Positions 19,930 to 30,728 of a stretch of 64,000 bases of DNA are shown here, in pieces (the stretch's first letter is position 1; each line of letters begins with the position of its first letter). Source of the DNA: Stenotrophomonas maltophilia R551-3 (GTDB lineage: Bacteria; Pseudomonadota; Gammaproteobacteria; Xanthomonadales; Xanthomonadaceae); contig NC_011071.1 of assembly GCF_000020665.1 (NCBI RefSeq), forward strand, positions 3,152,501 to 3,216,500, given 5' to 3'. Both the position numbers and the translations under genes were made by a program. Under the pieces are notes generated by a model that was not told where the DNA came from, did no database searches, and saw only the letters and a program-made list of their open reading frames with translations.

Positions 19930-20600
19930 TGATGATTCTCCTTGTTGCCCGGAAGCAGGTTGTCCTGGAAATCGAGGGCGATCGCATCAGCGCGGACCAC
20001 CCGGTAATAGTGTTGTTCGGCCATGTGCTCGACCAGCACGATGCGCTCGCCACGCTGCAGTTCGATGTCGCTGCGGATCTGCAGCACCAGCCCGGCGCCG
20101 CCATCATCGACATTGGCATGACCGCTGCGTGCGTCCGCCTTCGGCGATGCGACCACGCCGATCCGACCCAGCAGCGATGCCTGCGGCACCGGCCGCAGGC
20201 GCAGCAGGAAGCGACGGACCGGGCGCAGGATCAGCGCGGTGAGCGGTACCGCAGGCAGCGGTGCCAGCATCGCCACGAGCGTACCCAGGCCCCAGCGCAG
20301 CAGGTCCGGCAGCGGCAGCAGTACGAACAGATGGATGAAATAGGTGATGAGCCAGCCGAACAGGCCCAGCAGGGTGACCACCACCATGATCGGGACACCG
20401 CCCAGCCCCCAACGCGCCAGCACGGCCGACAGGCCACTGAGGTCGGTCCCGGCCTCGAGTGCGCCATCGGCGCCGAGATCGCCGAAACCGTCATCGACCA
20501 GGCCGAACGCCGCAACCGCCCAATACATCACCGACACCATCAGCAGAATGCTGTACGGCAGAGTCGGGTAACCGAGCACGACGGTGAGAAACTCCTGCAT
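19926..20600 (-). CDS. yqiJ: YqiJ/NfeD-like membrane protein with OB-fold domain
   Basis: A 224-residue inner-membrane protein. Three or four hydrophobic segments are seen (about 5-32, 70-98, 103-130). A soluble C-terminal domain of about 85 residues follows (LLGRIGVVASPKA ... GERIVLVEH ... YYRVV), the beta pattern of the NfeD OB fold. These proteins partner flotillins in the membrane. The ATG at 20600 has GGAAGG seven bases upstream; the frame upstream of it is not conserved-looking. First gene of the five-gene transcript; its promoter should lie in 20601-20767, behind trpF. Confidence 0.88.
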   Translation of the reverse strand: MQEFLTVVLGYPTLPYSILLMVSVMYWAVAAFGLVDDGFGDLGADGALEAGTDLSGLSAVLARWGLGGVPIMVVVTLLGLFGWLITYFIHLFVLLPLPDLLRWGLGTLVAMLAPLPAVPLTALILRPVRRFLLRLRPVPQASLLGRIGVVASPKADARSGHANVDDGGAGLVLQIRSDIELQRGERIVLVEHMAEQHYYRVVRADAIALDFQDNLLPGNKENHQ

Positions 20601-20767
20601 CGCTTGCCTTCCTGGGCTGTGGGCGGCGGCCGCCCGTTCGGGGCGCACAGTACACGCCCCGTCGATCCCGCGCCGGCCTTCATGGCTGGCGCGCCTGGGT
20701 CCATCCTATGTGAAGAATGCGTGCAGGCTCAAATCTGCGTGCAGATCGCCGTGAATGGTGACGCCAT

Positions 20768-21424
20768 TCACTCGAGAACCGTGCAATCCGCGCGGCGCAC
20801 TTCCTCGACGAAGGTGCGCATCCTGTAACCGTCCTTGATGCCCGGTTCCAGCTCGATGCCGCTGGAGACGTCCACACCCCATGGCAAGGTAGCCAGCACG
20901 GCGTCGTAGACGTTTTCCGGGTTCAGGCCGCCGGCGAGCAGGAACGGACGGTGCAGTCCGGTCGGGACGCGGCTCCAGTCGAAGGCCACGCCGGTACCGC
21001 CACCGCCGCCCGGCGCATGGCTGTCGAACAGGAAGCCAGCCGCACTGGGGTAGCGCAGCTGCAGGGTACGGGCGTTGACCTCTTCCCGCCCCCCCATCGC
21101 GATCGCCTTCAGGTACGGCATGTTGAAACTGCGGCAGAAGCTCTCGTCTTCCTCGCCATGGAACTGCAGCAGGGTCGGCCGCACCGTGCGCAGCACCTCA
21201 CGCACCTCTTCCTTGCTGTTGTTGCGGAACAGCGCCACCACGTCGACCATCGGCGCGATCGCCTGGCGCATCGCGCGCGCTTCGGCCGGAGCGACCCGGC
21301 GACTGCTTTCACGGGCAAAGATGAAACCCACTGCGTCCACGCCCAGCTCACCGGCCAGGCGGACGTCGCCAGCCCGGGTCATGCCACAGAACTTGATGCG
21401 CGTGCGGTAGTAGGAGCGGCTCAT
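20768..21424 (-). CDS. trpF: Phosphoribosylanthranilate isomerase
   Basis: Third step of tryptophan synthesis from anthranilate (Amadori rearrangement of phosphoribosylanthranilate to CdRP). It has 218 residues in a TIM barrel. The catalytic Cys is in KFCGMTR, the catalytic Asp is in [10 protein letters not shown], and [11 protein letters not shown] forms the phosphate-binding turn. Its ATG overlaps the truA stop by four bases (ATGA), so it is read from the asd-fimV-truA transcript and not with trpB, which lies 11 kb away across the flotillin/TelA genes. Confidence 0.96.
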   Translation of the reverse strand: MSRSYYRTRIKFCGMTRAGDVRLAGELGVDAVGFIFARESSRRVAPAEARAMRQAIAPMVDVVALFRNNSKEEVREVLRTVRPTLLQFHGEEDESFCRSFNMPYLKAIAMGGREEVNARTLQLRYPSAAGFLFDSHAPGGGGGTGVAFDWSRVPTGLHRPFLLAGGLNPENVYDAVLATLPWGVDVSSGIELEPGIKDGYRMRTFVEEVRRADCTVLE

Positions 21425-22191
21425 AGCGTGACCTCGGCGGGCAGATGCCAGTTGTCGGGGTACAGGGGCCCAAGGAACACCAGGCCCTGCGGCGGTGCGG
21501 TGGGACCGGCTACGGTGCGGTCGCGCCCGGCCAGCAGTTCAGCGATCCATTCCACCGGTTTCTCGCCGCTGCCCACCAGGATCAACGAACCGACAATATT
21601 GCGGACCATGTGATGAAGGAATGCATTGCCCTGTACTGAGACCTCGATCACCTCGCCGTGGCGGCTGACCTGCAGCGACTGCAGTTCACGCCGTGCATGC
21701 AGCGCCTGGCACTGCACGGAGCGGAATGCATTGAAGTCGTTCTCGCCGAGCAGGGCCTGCCCGGCGATGTGCATGCGTGTTTCGTCCAGCGCACGCCGCT
21801 CCCAGCTCAGGGTCTGCCGCTCCAGCGCCGGCCGCACCTCGCGGTTGAGCAGTCGGTAGCGGTAGCGGCGCGCGCGCGCCGAGAAGCGGGCATGGAAATC
21901 GTCAGCGACCGGAACGCACCAGCGCACCGCGATCGAACGCGGCAGACGGGTGGTGGTGCCCAGCATCCAGGCGCGCGGATCGCGCACCACGTCGGTATCG
22001 AAATGCACGACCTGGCATTGGCCGTGCACACCGGCATCGGTACGACCGGCACAGACCACCTGCAGCGGCGTGTCCGCCACCGACGACAGGGCCTGTTCAA
22101 GACTGGCCTGCACGCTGGGACCACCCTCGCCCAGGTTCTGCCAGCCCCTGAAATCGCTGCCGTCGTACTCGACGCCAAGCGCGTAACGCAT
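21421..22191 (-). CDS. truA: tRNA pseudouridine(38-40) synthase
   Basis: Makes pseudouridine at positions 38-40 in the tRNA anticodon arm. It has 256 residues. The catalytic Asp sits in [10 protein letters not shown], and RYRYRLLNR and [11 protein letters not shown] are family-conserved. It sits between a VOC-family gene (33 bases upstream) and trpF (4-base overlap), the conserved fimV-truA-trpF neighbourhood of gammaproteobacteria. Confidence 0.96.
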   Translation of the reverse strand: MRYALGVEYDGSDFRGWQNLGEGGPSVQASLEQALSSVADTPLQVVCAGRTDAGVHGQCQVVHFDTDVVRDPRAWMLGTTTRLPRSIAVRWCVPVADDFHARFSARARRYRYRLLNREVRPALERQTLSWERRALDETRMHIAGQALLGENDFNAFRSVQCQALHARRELQSLQVSRHGEVIEVSVQGNAFLHHMVRNIVGSLILVGSGEKPVEWIAELLAGRDRTVAGPTAPPQGLVFLGPLYPDNWHLPAEVTL

Positions 22192-22223
22192 GTGCTACCT
22201 CGAAGTTGCGGAGGGGGTGACGC

Positions 22224-22586
22224 TCAGGCCGGGTCGCGCTCGGACCAGACCGCCAGTTCGTTGCCACCGGGCTCGACGAACTGGAAGCGGCTACCGCCGG
22301 GAAAAGAGAACACCGGGCGCACGATCGCGCCGCCGGCATCACGCACGGCCGCTTCGACCGGCGCCAGCTGATCGGCATACAGCACCAGCAGCGGTGCGCC
22401 ACCGTCCGTGGCCCGCTGTGGCTGGCCGCGGAAGAAACCGCCCTGCAGGCGGCCGTCGTCGAAGGCGGTGTAATCGCTGCCGTAGTCGACGAATGACCAG
22501 CCAAACACTTTCTCGAAGAATGCACGGCTGGCCGCCGGATCGCTGGAAGCGAATTCAACGTAATCGATGCGGCGCTCGCGGCTCAT
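22224..22586 (-). CDS. VOC-family (glyoxalase/bleomycin-resistance fold) protein
   Basis: A 120-residue single VOC module: it starts with IDYVEFASSDPAASRAFFE and ends with QFVEPGGNELAVW, where the Glu is a usual metal ligand of the fold. No specific substrate can be assigned; short members are often metal-dependent dioxygenases, isomerases or orphan binding proteins. The ATG at 22586 gives the natural domain start. It lies 26 bases after fimV and 32 bases before truA, so it is an extra gene in the otherwise conserved fimV-truA block. Confidence 0.85.
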   Translation of the reverse strand: MSRERRIDYVEFASSDPAASRAFFEKVFGWSFVDYGSDYTAFDDGRLQGGFFRGQPQRATDGGAPLLVLYADQLAPVEAAVRDAGGAIVRPVFSFPGGSRFQFVEPGGNELAVWSERDPA

Positions 22587-22612
22587 GGCACAGTCCTTGT
22601 CGGCAGGTTCGG

Positions 22613-24652
22613 TCACGGCAGGCGGGCCAGCAGTTCCCGGGCCTGTGCCTGGCTGTGCAGGTCGCCGCCTTCGGCGACTTCCAGCAGCAGGGTACGCGCA
22701 GTCTGTGCGTCACCCAGGTCAAGATAGGCGATGGCCAGCTCCAGGCGCTCCTGGCCGGCACGCGGCGACCAGCCAGCATCGCCGACGGACGCAGCCTCCG
22801 TCGGCCCGACATCATCAGGGTGCGCGTTGTCGATGCGGTCATGGTGGACGGGGTCGACCACGGCCTCGACCTCATGCGACTCCGCCGGCAGGTCAAATAC
22901 GCCACGGAACTGCGGCTGTTGTTCGGCGTGCAGCGCATAGTCCGGCACACCGACGTCGGCAGCGGCGTCCTGTACCACCGGTTCGTCAGGGTGCTGTTCG
23001 ACGACAAGCCCATCGTCACGTCCGGACATCGGCTCGTCCCAGCGCGGCTGCTCGGTCACTGCCGCAGGCAGCTCCACCACATCCTCGGCGCGCAGCGTCC
23101 CGGCCTGCCAATCGGCCTGCACTGCGTGATCGGCCGTCGGCTCGGCATGCGCCGGGTCCTGCGTTTCGGTTTCGGTGGCCCAGGCTGGCATCGCCGGCTC
23201 CTGGCGGCCGCCTTCGGCAACCACCGACGACCATGAAGACTGCTCGGCCAGGGCATCCAGCGCGGCTCCGGCCGGGACTGCCGCGGCAAGCCCGGCGGCA
23301 TCGTCTTCTTCACGCAATGGAGGCAACGGCGACGGCTTGCGACGGCGCAGCAGCCAGGTCGCAGCGGCGGCCAGCAGCAACACCGGCAGCCCCAGCCAGT
23401 ACCACGGTGTTGCCGCGTCGCGGGCGCCCGGGGCCTGCGCGAGGCGTTGCTGCGCGGCGGCCAGATCGTTGTCCTTCATGGCGATCAGCGACTGCTGCTG
23501 TTGCTTCAGCGCTTCCAGGTCGGCCACGCGCTGCTTCAGCTCGCCGATCTCGGCATCGCGGGTGGCGATGTCCTCACGCGCCTGGCGCAGTTGTTCGTTG
23601 CCCAGCATGTCACCCTCACTGCCGGCAGCGGTGCCGGTGGTTGTGCCCGCATGCGCGGCGTCGGACGCCAGCGCCGGAGCGATCTCAAGTCGTGCCCCGT
23701 TGGCCGCAGCCGGGGAGGAATCGGTGGCCGCGTCCACCTTGGCGACCGGGGCGACCGTGCCCGCCGGTTGCGGCACGGTACGCGCCTGCCGCCATTGCGC
23801 CGCGTGCTCGCGCACCAGCGCAGCGGCCTCGGCGGCATCGACGGCTGCCAGCGCATCACTACCCGGCATGCGCAGCACCGCGCCCTGCTTGAGCAGGTTC
23901 ACGTTGCCCCGGATGAAGGCTTCGGGATTGGCGCGCAGCAGGGCGATCATCGCGCGGTCGCGGCTGATCTGGTTGCCACGGGCAACCGCACCGGCGATCT
24001 GCGACAGGGTCTGTCCACGCTGCACGGTGACGCTGCCATCGGCTGACGGCACGGAAACCGGCGTGGCCGCTGTACGTGGGCGCGCCGGCACCGGCGCAGC
24101 GGTGGATGCATGCACGGGCGCTGGCACGCTTGCCGTTTCGGCTGCCGCAGGCTCAGGCGCCACGTCACGCGTGATGGTGTTGGACAGGGTGCCTGCAGGA
24201 GCAACGATCTCCGGTTCGGCCACGGCCAGCGCACTGGGGGGTGCATCGACCAGCGCCGAGTACTCGCGCACCAGCCGGCCCTGGCCCCAGTCGGCCTCGA
24301 TCAGGAAGCTCAGCGACGGGGTCTCGACCGGTGCCTGCGAGGTCACCCGCACCACCGCTCTGCCCTGTGCATTGCGGGTCAGTTCGAACTGCAGCTCGCT
24401 GACCAGCCCGGTCGGCCGTTGCAGGCCTACGCGTTCGAAGGTGACCGGTGAGGCCAGCGCCACGCGCAGGTTTTCCAGCTCGGACGGGTCGGCCGAGACC
24501 ACCGGAATTTCTGCCAGCAGTGGCTGGCCCGGCTTGGACAGGACACGGATGTCACCCAAGCCCAGGGCAAGCGCCGAACTGCTGGCCAGGGCCAGCAGCG
24601 CGGCGGAAAGATAGCTGAGCGGGCGCTTTGCGCCCTTGGCCCGTTTATTCAT
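22613..24652 (-). CDS. fimV: FimV-like motility/polarity protein
   Basis: A 679-residue FimV homologue, an inner-membrane, peptidoglycan-associated hub for type IV pilus assembly and cell-pole organisation. A signal peptide (residues about 18-36) is followed by the FimV N-terminal domain (LGDIRVLSKPGQPLLAEI). A LysM-like peptidoglycan-binding module lies at about 200-270 (VQRGQTLSQIAGAV). Then come a coiled coil (DAEIGELKQRVADLEAL), one membrane helix near 440 and an acidic cytoplasmic part ending in the FimV C-terminal motif (AIAYLDLGDAQTARTLLLEV), a TPR-like helix pair. The ATG at 24652 begins the signal peptide. Downstream order asd-fimV-truA matches Pseudomonas. Confidence 0.9.
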   Translation of the reverse strand: MNKRAKGAKRPLSYLSAALLALASSSALALGLGDIRVLSKPGQPLLAEIPVVSADPSELENLRVALASPVTFERVGLQRPTGLVSELQFELTRNAQGRAVVRVTSQAPVETPSLSFLIEADWGQGRLVREYSALVDAPPSALAVAEPEIVAPAGTLSNTITRDVAPEPAAAETASVPAPVHASTAAPVPARPRTAATPVSVPSADGSVTVQRGQTLSQIAGAVARGNQISRDRAMIALLRANPEAFIRGNVNLLKQGAVLRMPGSDALAAVDAAEAAALVREHAAQWRQARTVPQPAGTVAPVAKVDAATDSSPAAANGARLEIAPALASDAAHAGTTTGTAAGSEGDMLGNEQLRQAREDIATRDAEIGELKQRVADLEALKQQQQSLIAMKDNDLAAAQQRLAQAPGARDAATPWYWLGLPVLLLAAAATWLLRRRKPSPLPPLREEDDAAGLAAAVPAGAALDALAEQSSWSSVVAEGGRQEPAMPAWATETETQDPAHAEPTADHAVQADWQAGTLRAEDVVELPAAVTEQPRWDEPMSGRDDGLVVEQHPDEPVVQDAAADVGVPDYALHAEQQPQFRGVFDLPAESHEVEAVVDPVHHDRIDNAHPDDVGPTEAASVGDAGWSPRAGQERLELAIAYLDLGDAQTARTLLLEVAEGGDLHSQAQARELLARLP

Positions 24653-24708
24653 GGGCGACACTATAAAGCGTGCGGACCGGGGTCCGCACCCACCGGAAAG
24701 ACCCTTGA

Positions 24709-24781
24709 GGTAGTGCCGGCCGCTGGCCGGCAATCCCTTCAGCCGGTGGATCAGGGCAATGCCGGCCAGCGGCCGGCACTA
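24709..24781. repeat. SMAG palindrome pair between asd and fimV
   Basis: GTAGTGCCGGCCGCTGGCCGGCA faces its inverted copy TGCCGGCCAGCGGCCGGCACTAC across about 27 bases. It is the dimeric SMAG form and lies just upstream of fimV, so the transcript running from asd must cross a strong stem-loop. Confidence 0.8.
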
Positions 24782-24790
24782 CCGACAAGC

Positions 24791-24813
24791 AGTCGAGCAT
24801 GGCTCGACTCTAC
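24791..24813. repeat. SMAG monomer downstream of asd
   Basis: AGTCGAGCATGGCTCGACTCTAC is a single SMAG palindrome ending in CTAC, a different sequence subtype from the neighbouring GCCGGC pair. It lies 11 bases after the asd stop. Confidence 0.7.
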
Positions 24814-24824
24814 ATAACCGGAGA

Positions 24825-25853
<1,029 letters not shown>

Positions 25854-25945
25854 GGGGGAAACTCTCACGAAAACAGGGATGGGGGAAAATCACGCACGAC
25901 AGCTGGGTTCGGGGAACCTCCTCAAGCAGCACGCACGGAGGCTCC

Positions 25946-26983
25946 CTATCGTTTCCCGGTTTTTTTGCCCAGGGTCACGCGCGCGGCCATTGCCGCGTCA
26001 GCGTTGATCGCGCTTGGCATGCGCGATGGGGCGCCGTCCAGGCCAAGCCCGGCAAGCAGATTATCCACCGCCAGCTGTACCATCGCCGTGCGCGTGGCCA
26101 GCGAGGCACTGCCGATATGCGGGGTCAGCACCACGTTGCTCAGCGCCAGCAGTTCCGGACGCACCGTCGGCTCGCCTTCGTACACATCCAGGCCGGCCGC
26201 AGCGAGGCGGCCGTTGGCCAGTGCGTCGACCAGTGCCAGTTCGTCGACGATGCCGCCGCGGGCGATGTTCACCAGCGTGGCCGTCGGCTTCATCTTCGCC
26301 AGTGCAGCTGCATCGATGATGTGATGCGAGGACGGCGAATACGGCAGCACCGTGATCAGGTGATCGGCCTGCGCCAGCAGCGTATCCAGATCCACATACG
26401 AAGCGCCGACAGCGGCCTCGGTGTCGGCCGGCAGGCGCGAACGGTTGTGGTAAAGCACTTTCATGCCAAAACCGTGCGCACCGCGGCGGGCGATCCCCTG
26501 GCCGATGCGGCCCATGCCCAGGATGCCCAGCGTGCTGCCATGGATGTCGGCGCCGAGCATGGTCTGGAACGACCACTGCTGCCACTGGCCCTCGCGCAGC
26601 CAGCGCTCGGACTCGGTGATGCGGCGCGCGGTGGCCATCAGCAGTGCGAAGCCGAGATCGGCGGTGGTTTCGGTCAGGACGTCCGGCGTGTTGCTGGCCA
26701 GGATGCCGGCCGCGCTGAGCGCGTCGACGTCCAGGTTGTTGTAGCCGACCCCGACATTGGCGATCACCTGCAGCTGCGCGGCATCGGCCAGCTGGGCCGC
26801 GCCGATGCGCTCGTTGAGGGTGATGATCGCGCCGTCGGCGCTGGCCAGTTGTTCGGCGATCTGGTCCGGCGACCAGGCGGTGACGGTGTCGGTGCTGCGC
26901 AGCTGCACGCGATCGCGCAGCGGCGCGATGGCCGCGTCGATCAGCGGCTGGCTCACCCACACAGTCGGCCGCGTGTCAGCCAT
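25946..26983 (-). CDS. D-isomer 2-hydroxyacid dehydrogenase (GhrB-like glyoxylate/hydroxypyruvate reductase)
   Basis: A 345-residue NAD(P)-dependent dehydrogenase. The dinucleotide loop is [11 protein letters not shown], and the catalytic Arg (NIARGG), Glu (DVYEGEP) and His (LTPHIGSA) are all present, so it should be active. The closest functional group by motif is glyoxylate/hydroxypyruvate/gluconate 2-reductase. The start at 26983 overlaps the aroC stop by eight bases. Exact substrate unknown. Confidence 0.88.
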   Translation of the reverse strand: MADTRPTVWVSQPLIDAAIAPLRDRVQLRSTDTVTAWSPDQIAEQLASADGAIITLNERIGAAQLADAAQLQVIANVGVGYNNLDVDALSAAGILASNTPDVLTETTADLGFALLMATARRITESERWLREGQWQQWSFQTMLGADIHGSTLGILGMGRIGQGIARRGAHGFGMKVLYHNRSRLPADTEAAVGASYVDLDTLLAQADHLITVLPYSPSSHHIIDAAALAKMKPTATLVNIARGGIVDELALVDALANGRLAAAGLDVYEGEPTVRPELLALSNVVLTPHIGSASLATRTAMVQLAVDNLLAGLGLDGAPSRMPSAINADAAMAARVTLGKKTGKR

Positions 26984-28079
26984 CGAACTGACCAGGAATA
27001 CGCGGGGTGATGGTGCCGACGTCGCCGCACTGCGCACGGTGGCGCAGGGCCTGGTCCATCAGCACCATCGCCACCATCGCCTCGGCGATGGGCGTGGCGC
27101 GGATGCCGACGCAGGGATCGTGGCGACCGGTGGTGACCACCTCAACCACGTTGCCGGATGTATCCAGCGACGGGCCGGGCAGACGCAGGCTGGAGGTCGG
27201 CTTGAGCACGATCGAGGCGACCACCGGCTGGCCGGTGGAAATGCCGCCGAGGATGCCGCCGGCGTGGTTGCTGGCGAAACCCTGCGGGGTCAGCAGGTCA
27301 CGGTGTTCGGTGCCCTTCTGCACGGCGCTGGCGAAACCGTCGCCGATCTCCACGCCCTTGACCGCGTTGATGCTCATCAACGCAGCGGCCAGGTCGCCAT
27401 CGAGCTTGCCATAGATCGGCTCGCCCCAGCCGGGCGGCACGTTGTCGGCGACCACGTCCACGCACGCGCCGACCGAATCACCGGACTTGCGCAACGCATC
27501 CATGTACGCCTCCAGCTCCGGCACCTGCGCGGCGTGCGGCCAGAAGAACGGGTTGTCTTTCACCGCCGACCAGTCGAAACCGGCCGGGGTGATCTCGCCC
27601 AGCTGCGACAGGTAGCCGCGCACGGTGACGCCGAAGCGCTCGGCCAGCCACTTCTTGGCGACCACGCCGGCGGCCACGCGCATGGTGGTCTCGCGTGCCG
27701 AAGACCGGCCGCCGCCACGCGGGTCACGGATGCCGTACTTGTGCCAGTAGCTGTAGTCGGCATGGCCCGGGCGGAACTGCTGGCCGATATTGGCGTAATC
27801 CTTGCTGCGCTGGTCGGTGTTGCGGATCAGCAGTGCGATCGGAGTGCCAGTGGTCAGGCCCTCGTACACGCCGGACAGGATCTCGACCTCATCGGCCTCG
27901 CGGCGCGCCGAGGTGTGCCGGCTCTTGCCGGTGGCGCGGCGCTGCAGGTCGTGGGCGAATTCGGCCGCGTCCAGCGCCAGCCCCGGCGGGCAGCCATCGA
28001 TCACGCAGCCGATGGCCGGCCCGTGCGATTCGCCGAACGTGGTGACGGTGAACAGCTTGCCGAACGAATTGGAGCTCAC
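26976..28079 (-). CDS. aroC: Chorismate synthase
   Basis: Makes chorismate from EPSP with reduced FMN as cofactor, the last shikimate step and precursor of tryptophan. It has 367 residues with the signatures GESHG near the start, GRSSARET in the middle and GRHDPC near the end. The start is GTG at 28079, sharing four bases with the prmB stop (GTGA); this gives the family N-terminus [19 protein letters not shown]. The prmB-aroC pairing is common in gammaproteobacteria. Confidence 0.96.
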   Translation of the reverse strand: MSSNSFGKLFTVTTFGESHGPAIGCVIDGCPPGLALDAAEFAHDLQRRATGKSRHTSARREADEVEILSGVYEGLTTGTPIALLIRNTDQRSKDYANIGQQFRPGHADYSYWHKYGIRDPRGGGRSSARETTMRVAAGVVAKKWLAERFGVTVRGYLSQLGEITPAGFDWSAVKDNPFFWPHAAQVPELEAYMDALRKSGDSVGACVDVVADNVPPGWGEPIYGKLDGDLAAALMSINAVKGVEIGDGFASAVQKGTEHRDLLTPQGFASNHAGGILGGISTGQPVVASIVLKPTSSLRLPGPSLDTSGNVVEVVTTGRHDPCVGIRATPIAEAMVAMVLMDQALRHRAQCGDVGTITPRIPGQFDG

Positions 28080-29005
28080 GAGCGCTGCGCCGCCAGTTCG
28101 GTGATGCGCGCGCTGTGGGCAATCAGCTCGCGGCATTCAACCGCGAAGATGCCCATCTGGCCGACCTTGAACTCGATCCAGGCGAAGTCGACTTCCGGCA
28201 GCAGCTTGATCAGATGCTGTTCGGACTCGCCTACTTCACAGATCAGCAGGCCGTCTTCGCTCAGGTGCAGCGGGGCGTCGCGCAGGATCTTCAGCACCAG
28301 GTCCAGGCCGTCGTCGCCGGCACGCAGGCCCATGTCCGGCTCGTAGGAGTACTCCTGCGGCAGCGCATCGGTCTCGTCGTTGGTGACGTACGGCGGGTTG
28401 GTGACGATCAGGTCGTAGTGGCGGCCGGTCAGGCCGTTGAACAGGTCCGACTTGAGCAGGGTGACGTTGTGCGCCTGCAGGCGCTCCTTGTTCTCGGTGG
28501 CCAGCGACAGCGCGTCATCGCTGAGGTCCACGCCATCCACTTCCCAGTTCGGGTAGTAGTGACCCATGGCGATGGCAATACAGCCCGAACCGGTGCACAG
28601 GTCCAGCGCACGGCTGACATCGCGGCCGGCCAGCCACGGCTCGAAGCCGCACTCGATCAGTTCAGCGATCGGCGAGCGCGGCACCAGGGCGCGCTTGTCG
28701 CTCTTGAAGCTCAGACCGGCGAACCAGGCTTCACCGGTCAGATAGGCGGCCGGCATGCGCTCGTCGATACGGCGCTGGAACAGTTCCAGCACGCGCACCT
28801 TCTCTTCCTGCAGCAGGCGCGCCTGGCCGTAGGCCGGGCCCAGATCGTGCGGCAGGTGCAGGCTGTGCAGCACCAGCTGGGTCGCTTCATCCAGCGCGTT
28901 GTCGTAGCTGTGGCCGAAGGTCAGCCCGGCAGCGTTGAAACGGCTGGTGCCGTAGCGGATCAGATCGATGATCGTGTGGAGTTCGGCGGCCGTTTCAGCG
29001 GTCAT
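28076..29005 (-). CDS. prmB: Ribosomal protein L3 N5-glutamine methyltransferase
   Basis: Methylates a glutamine of ribosomal protein L3, using S-adenosylmethionine. It has 309 residues. The class I SAM-binding loop is [13 protein letters not shown], and the substrate Gln-binding NPPY is in [10 protein letters not shown]. The N-terminal helical domain ([11 protein letters not shown]) and the adjacent aroC distinguish it from PrmC, the release-factor enzyme. The ATG at 29005 is chosen because upstream codons run into the divergent promoter of the SCO-like gene. Confidence 0.93.
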   Translation of the reverse strand: MTAETAAELHTIIDLIRYGTSRFNAAGLTFGHSYDNALDEATQLVLHSLHLPHDLGPAYGQARLLQEEKVRVLELFQRRIDERMPAAYLTGEAWFAGLSFKSDKRALVPRSPIAELIECGFEPWLAGRDVSRALDLCTGSGCIAIAMGHYYPNWEVDGVDLSDDALSLATENKERLQAHNVTLLKSDLFNGLTGRHYDLIVTNPPYVTNDETDALPQEYSYEPDMGLRAGDDGLDLVLKILRDAPLHLSEDGLLICEVGESEQHLIKLLPEVDFAWIEFKVGQMGIFAVECRELIAHSARITELAAQRS

Positions 29006-29127
29006 GGCGGTACTGCGGGCAAAGTGGCCCCCGATTATAGGGGCTGGCGCCCGTGGCGGCATCCGTTGCGGCAGAAACGATCGGGCCACAGCCGGTATGA
29101 TGGAGCCCACTTCGCGCGGGGGCTCCC

Positions 29128-29778
29128 ATGTTCAATCGCAACGCCGGCATCATCCTGCTGATCGCCCTGGCGGCGGGTCTCGGCCTGCTGGCAGCCCAGC
29201 AGGTGTTCGCGCCGAAGCCGCCGGCCAATGCCCCGGCCACCGAAGCGATCACGCTGTACCCGCAGGCGCGCGAACTGCCCGACTTCAATCTGGCCCAGTC
29301 CGACGGCACCCGCCTGATCCCGGGCGAACTGAAGGGTCACTGGACCCTGGTGTTCCTGGGCTTCACCTTCTGCCCCGACGTCTGCCCGACCACCCTGGCC
29401 GAGCTGGCCGGCGCGCAGAACCAGTGGGAAGCCCTGCCCGACAGCCTGCGCCCGCGCGTGCTGTTCATCTCGGTCGACCCGGACCGTGACAGCGCCACCC
29501 GCCTCGGCGAGTACGTGCACGGCTTCCACAAGGACACCCTGGCCGCCACCGCCGACGTTCCCTCGCTGGAGCGCTTCGCCACCTCGCTGGGCTTCGTGTT
29601 CCAGAAGGTGCCGGGCAAGCATTTCGACGAGAACCCCGAGGATTACACCGTCGAGCATTCGGCCAGCCTGGCCGTGCTCGACCCGCAGGGCCGCCTTGCC
29701 GGCCTGGTGCGGCCCCCGTTCAACGCGCCGGCCATTGCCCGCGACCTGCAGAAGCTGACCGAGAAAACCGCCCCATGA
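29128..29778 (+). CDS. SCO1/SenC-family copper chaperone
   Basis: A 216-residue thioredoxin-fold protein anchored by one N-terminal helix (about 5-24) with the rest in the periplasm. The copper ligands are in CPDVCP and the distant His in VEHSAS, so metal binding looks intact. Such proteins help load the CuA site of cytochrome c oxidase or reduce its cysteines. The stop overlaps the psd start (ATGA), so both are translated together; no oxidase gene is nearby. Confidence 0.92.
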   Translation: MFNRNAGIILLIALAAGLGLLAAQQVFAPKPPANAPATEAITLYPQARELPDFNLAQSDGTRLIPGELKGHWTLVFLGFTFCPDVCPTTLAELAGAQNQWEALPDSLRPRVLFISVDPDRDSATRLGEYVHGFHKDTLAATADVPSLERFATSLGFVFQKVPGKHFDENPEDYTVEHSASLAVLDPQGRLAGLVRPPFNAPAIARDLQKLTEKTAP

Positions 29779-30617
29779 GCCTCACCACCGCCCTGACGTA
29801 CGCCCTGCCCCACCGCCTGCTGTCCTCGATGGCGCGTTCGCTGGCGTACTCGGACGATCCGCGCGTGTCGCGCTGGCTGATCGACACGGTCACCCGCAAG
29901 TTCAACGTCAACCTGGACGAAGCGGCCAACCCGGACCCGCGCAGCTATGCGACCTTCAACCAGTTCTTCACCCGTGCGCTGAAGCCGGGCGCGCGCGTGG
30001 CCGATGCCGATCCGCGCAGCCTGGTGATGCCGGCCGACGGCCGCATCAGCCAGCTTGGCAGGATCGAGGCAGGCCGCATCTTCCAGGCCAAGGGCCAGTC
30101 GTTCACCGCCGCCGAACTGCTTGGCAGTGACGAGGATGCCAAGCCGTACAACGACGGCCTGTACGCCACCGTGTACCTGTCGCCGCGCGATTACCATCGC
30201 GTGCACATGCCGTGGACCGGCACCCTGCGCGAAACCGTGCACGTGCCCGGCCGCCTGTTCAGCGTCGGCCCGGCCGCCGTCAACGGCGTGCCGCGCCTGT
30301 TCGCGCGCAACGAACGCCTGGTCTGCCATTTCGACACCAGCTTCGGCCCGATGGTCAGCGTGATGGTCGGTGCGCTGCTGGTGTCCGGCGTGGAAACCGT
30401 GTGGAGCGGCGAAGAAATTCCGGCCTACGGTGACCGCATCACCCGCAAGGATTACCGCGGCCAGGGCATCCAGCTGGAGCGCTTCGCCGAGATGGCGCGC
30501 TTCAACTACGGTTCGACCGTGATCGTGCTGCTGCCGCCGGGCGTGGCCGAATTCGCCCCGCAGCTGGGTGCCGAAAGCCCGGTGCAGCTGGGCCAGGCCC
30601 TGGCGAAACTGCGCTGA
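29775..30617 (+). CDS. psd: Phosphatidylserine decarboxylase proenzyme
   Basis: Makes phosphatidylethanolamine at the inner membrane. It has 280 residues. The self-cleavage site is the GST in NYGSTVIV near residue 250, where Ser becomes the pyruvoyl group. The assisting Asp (PADGRI) and His (YHRVHMP) are present. Its ATG overlaps the SCO-like gene by four bases. A perfect palindrome with a T-run follows two bases after the stop and should end the transcript. Confidence 0.95.
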   Translation: MSLTTALTYALPHRLLSSMARSLAYSDDPRVSRWLIDTVTRKFNVNLDEAANPDPRSYATFNQFFTRALKPGARVADADPRSLVMPADGRISQLGRIEAGRIFQAKGQSFTAAELLGSDEDAKPYNDGLYATVYLSPRDYHRVHMPWTGTLRETVHVPGRLFSVGPAAVNGVPRLFARNERLVCHFDTSFGPMVSVMVGALLVSGVETVWSGEEIPAYGDRITRKDYRGQGIQLERFAEMARFNYGSTVIVLLPPGVAEFAPQLGAESPVQLGQALAKLR

Positions 30618-30618
30618 C

Positions 30619-30684
30619 AAAAAGGGGACGGAGGGGATCAAGTCGTTTATGCATAAACGACTTGATCCCCTCCGTCCCCTTTTT
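30619..30684. repeat. GGGGACGGAGG palindrome, copy 2, perfect 66-base dyad
   Basis: The 66 bases from AAAAAGGGGACGGAGG to CCTCCGTCCCCTTTTT read the same on both strands without a single mismatch, centred between 30651 and 30652 (TATGCATA). It starts two bases after the psd stop. The perfect arms and the flanking A5/T5 make it a likely two-way intrinsic terminator, and it is the most regular member of the three-copy family. Confidence 0.9.
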
Positions 30685-30694
30685 CCACAACGGA

Positions 30695-30718
30695 ATGCCG
30701 GCCAGCGGCCGGCACTAC
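30695..30718. repeat. SMAG monomer upstream of the rraB stop
   Basis: ATGCCGGCCAGCGGCCGGCACTAC, a single SMAG half that is identical in type to the pair at 24709-24781. It lies directly behind the 66-base palindrome, 11 bases before the rraB-like stop. Confidence 0.7.
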
Positions 30719-30728
30719 CGTACGCGCG

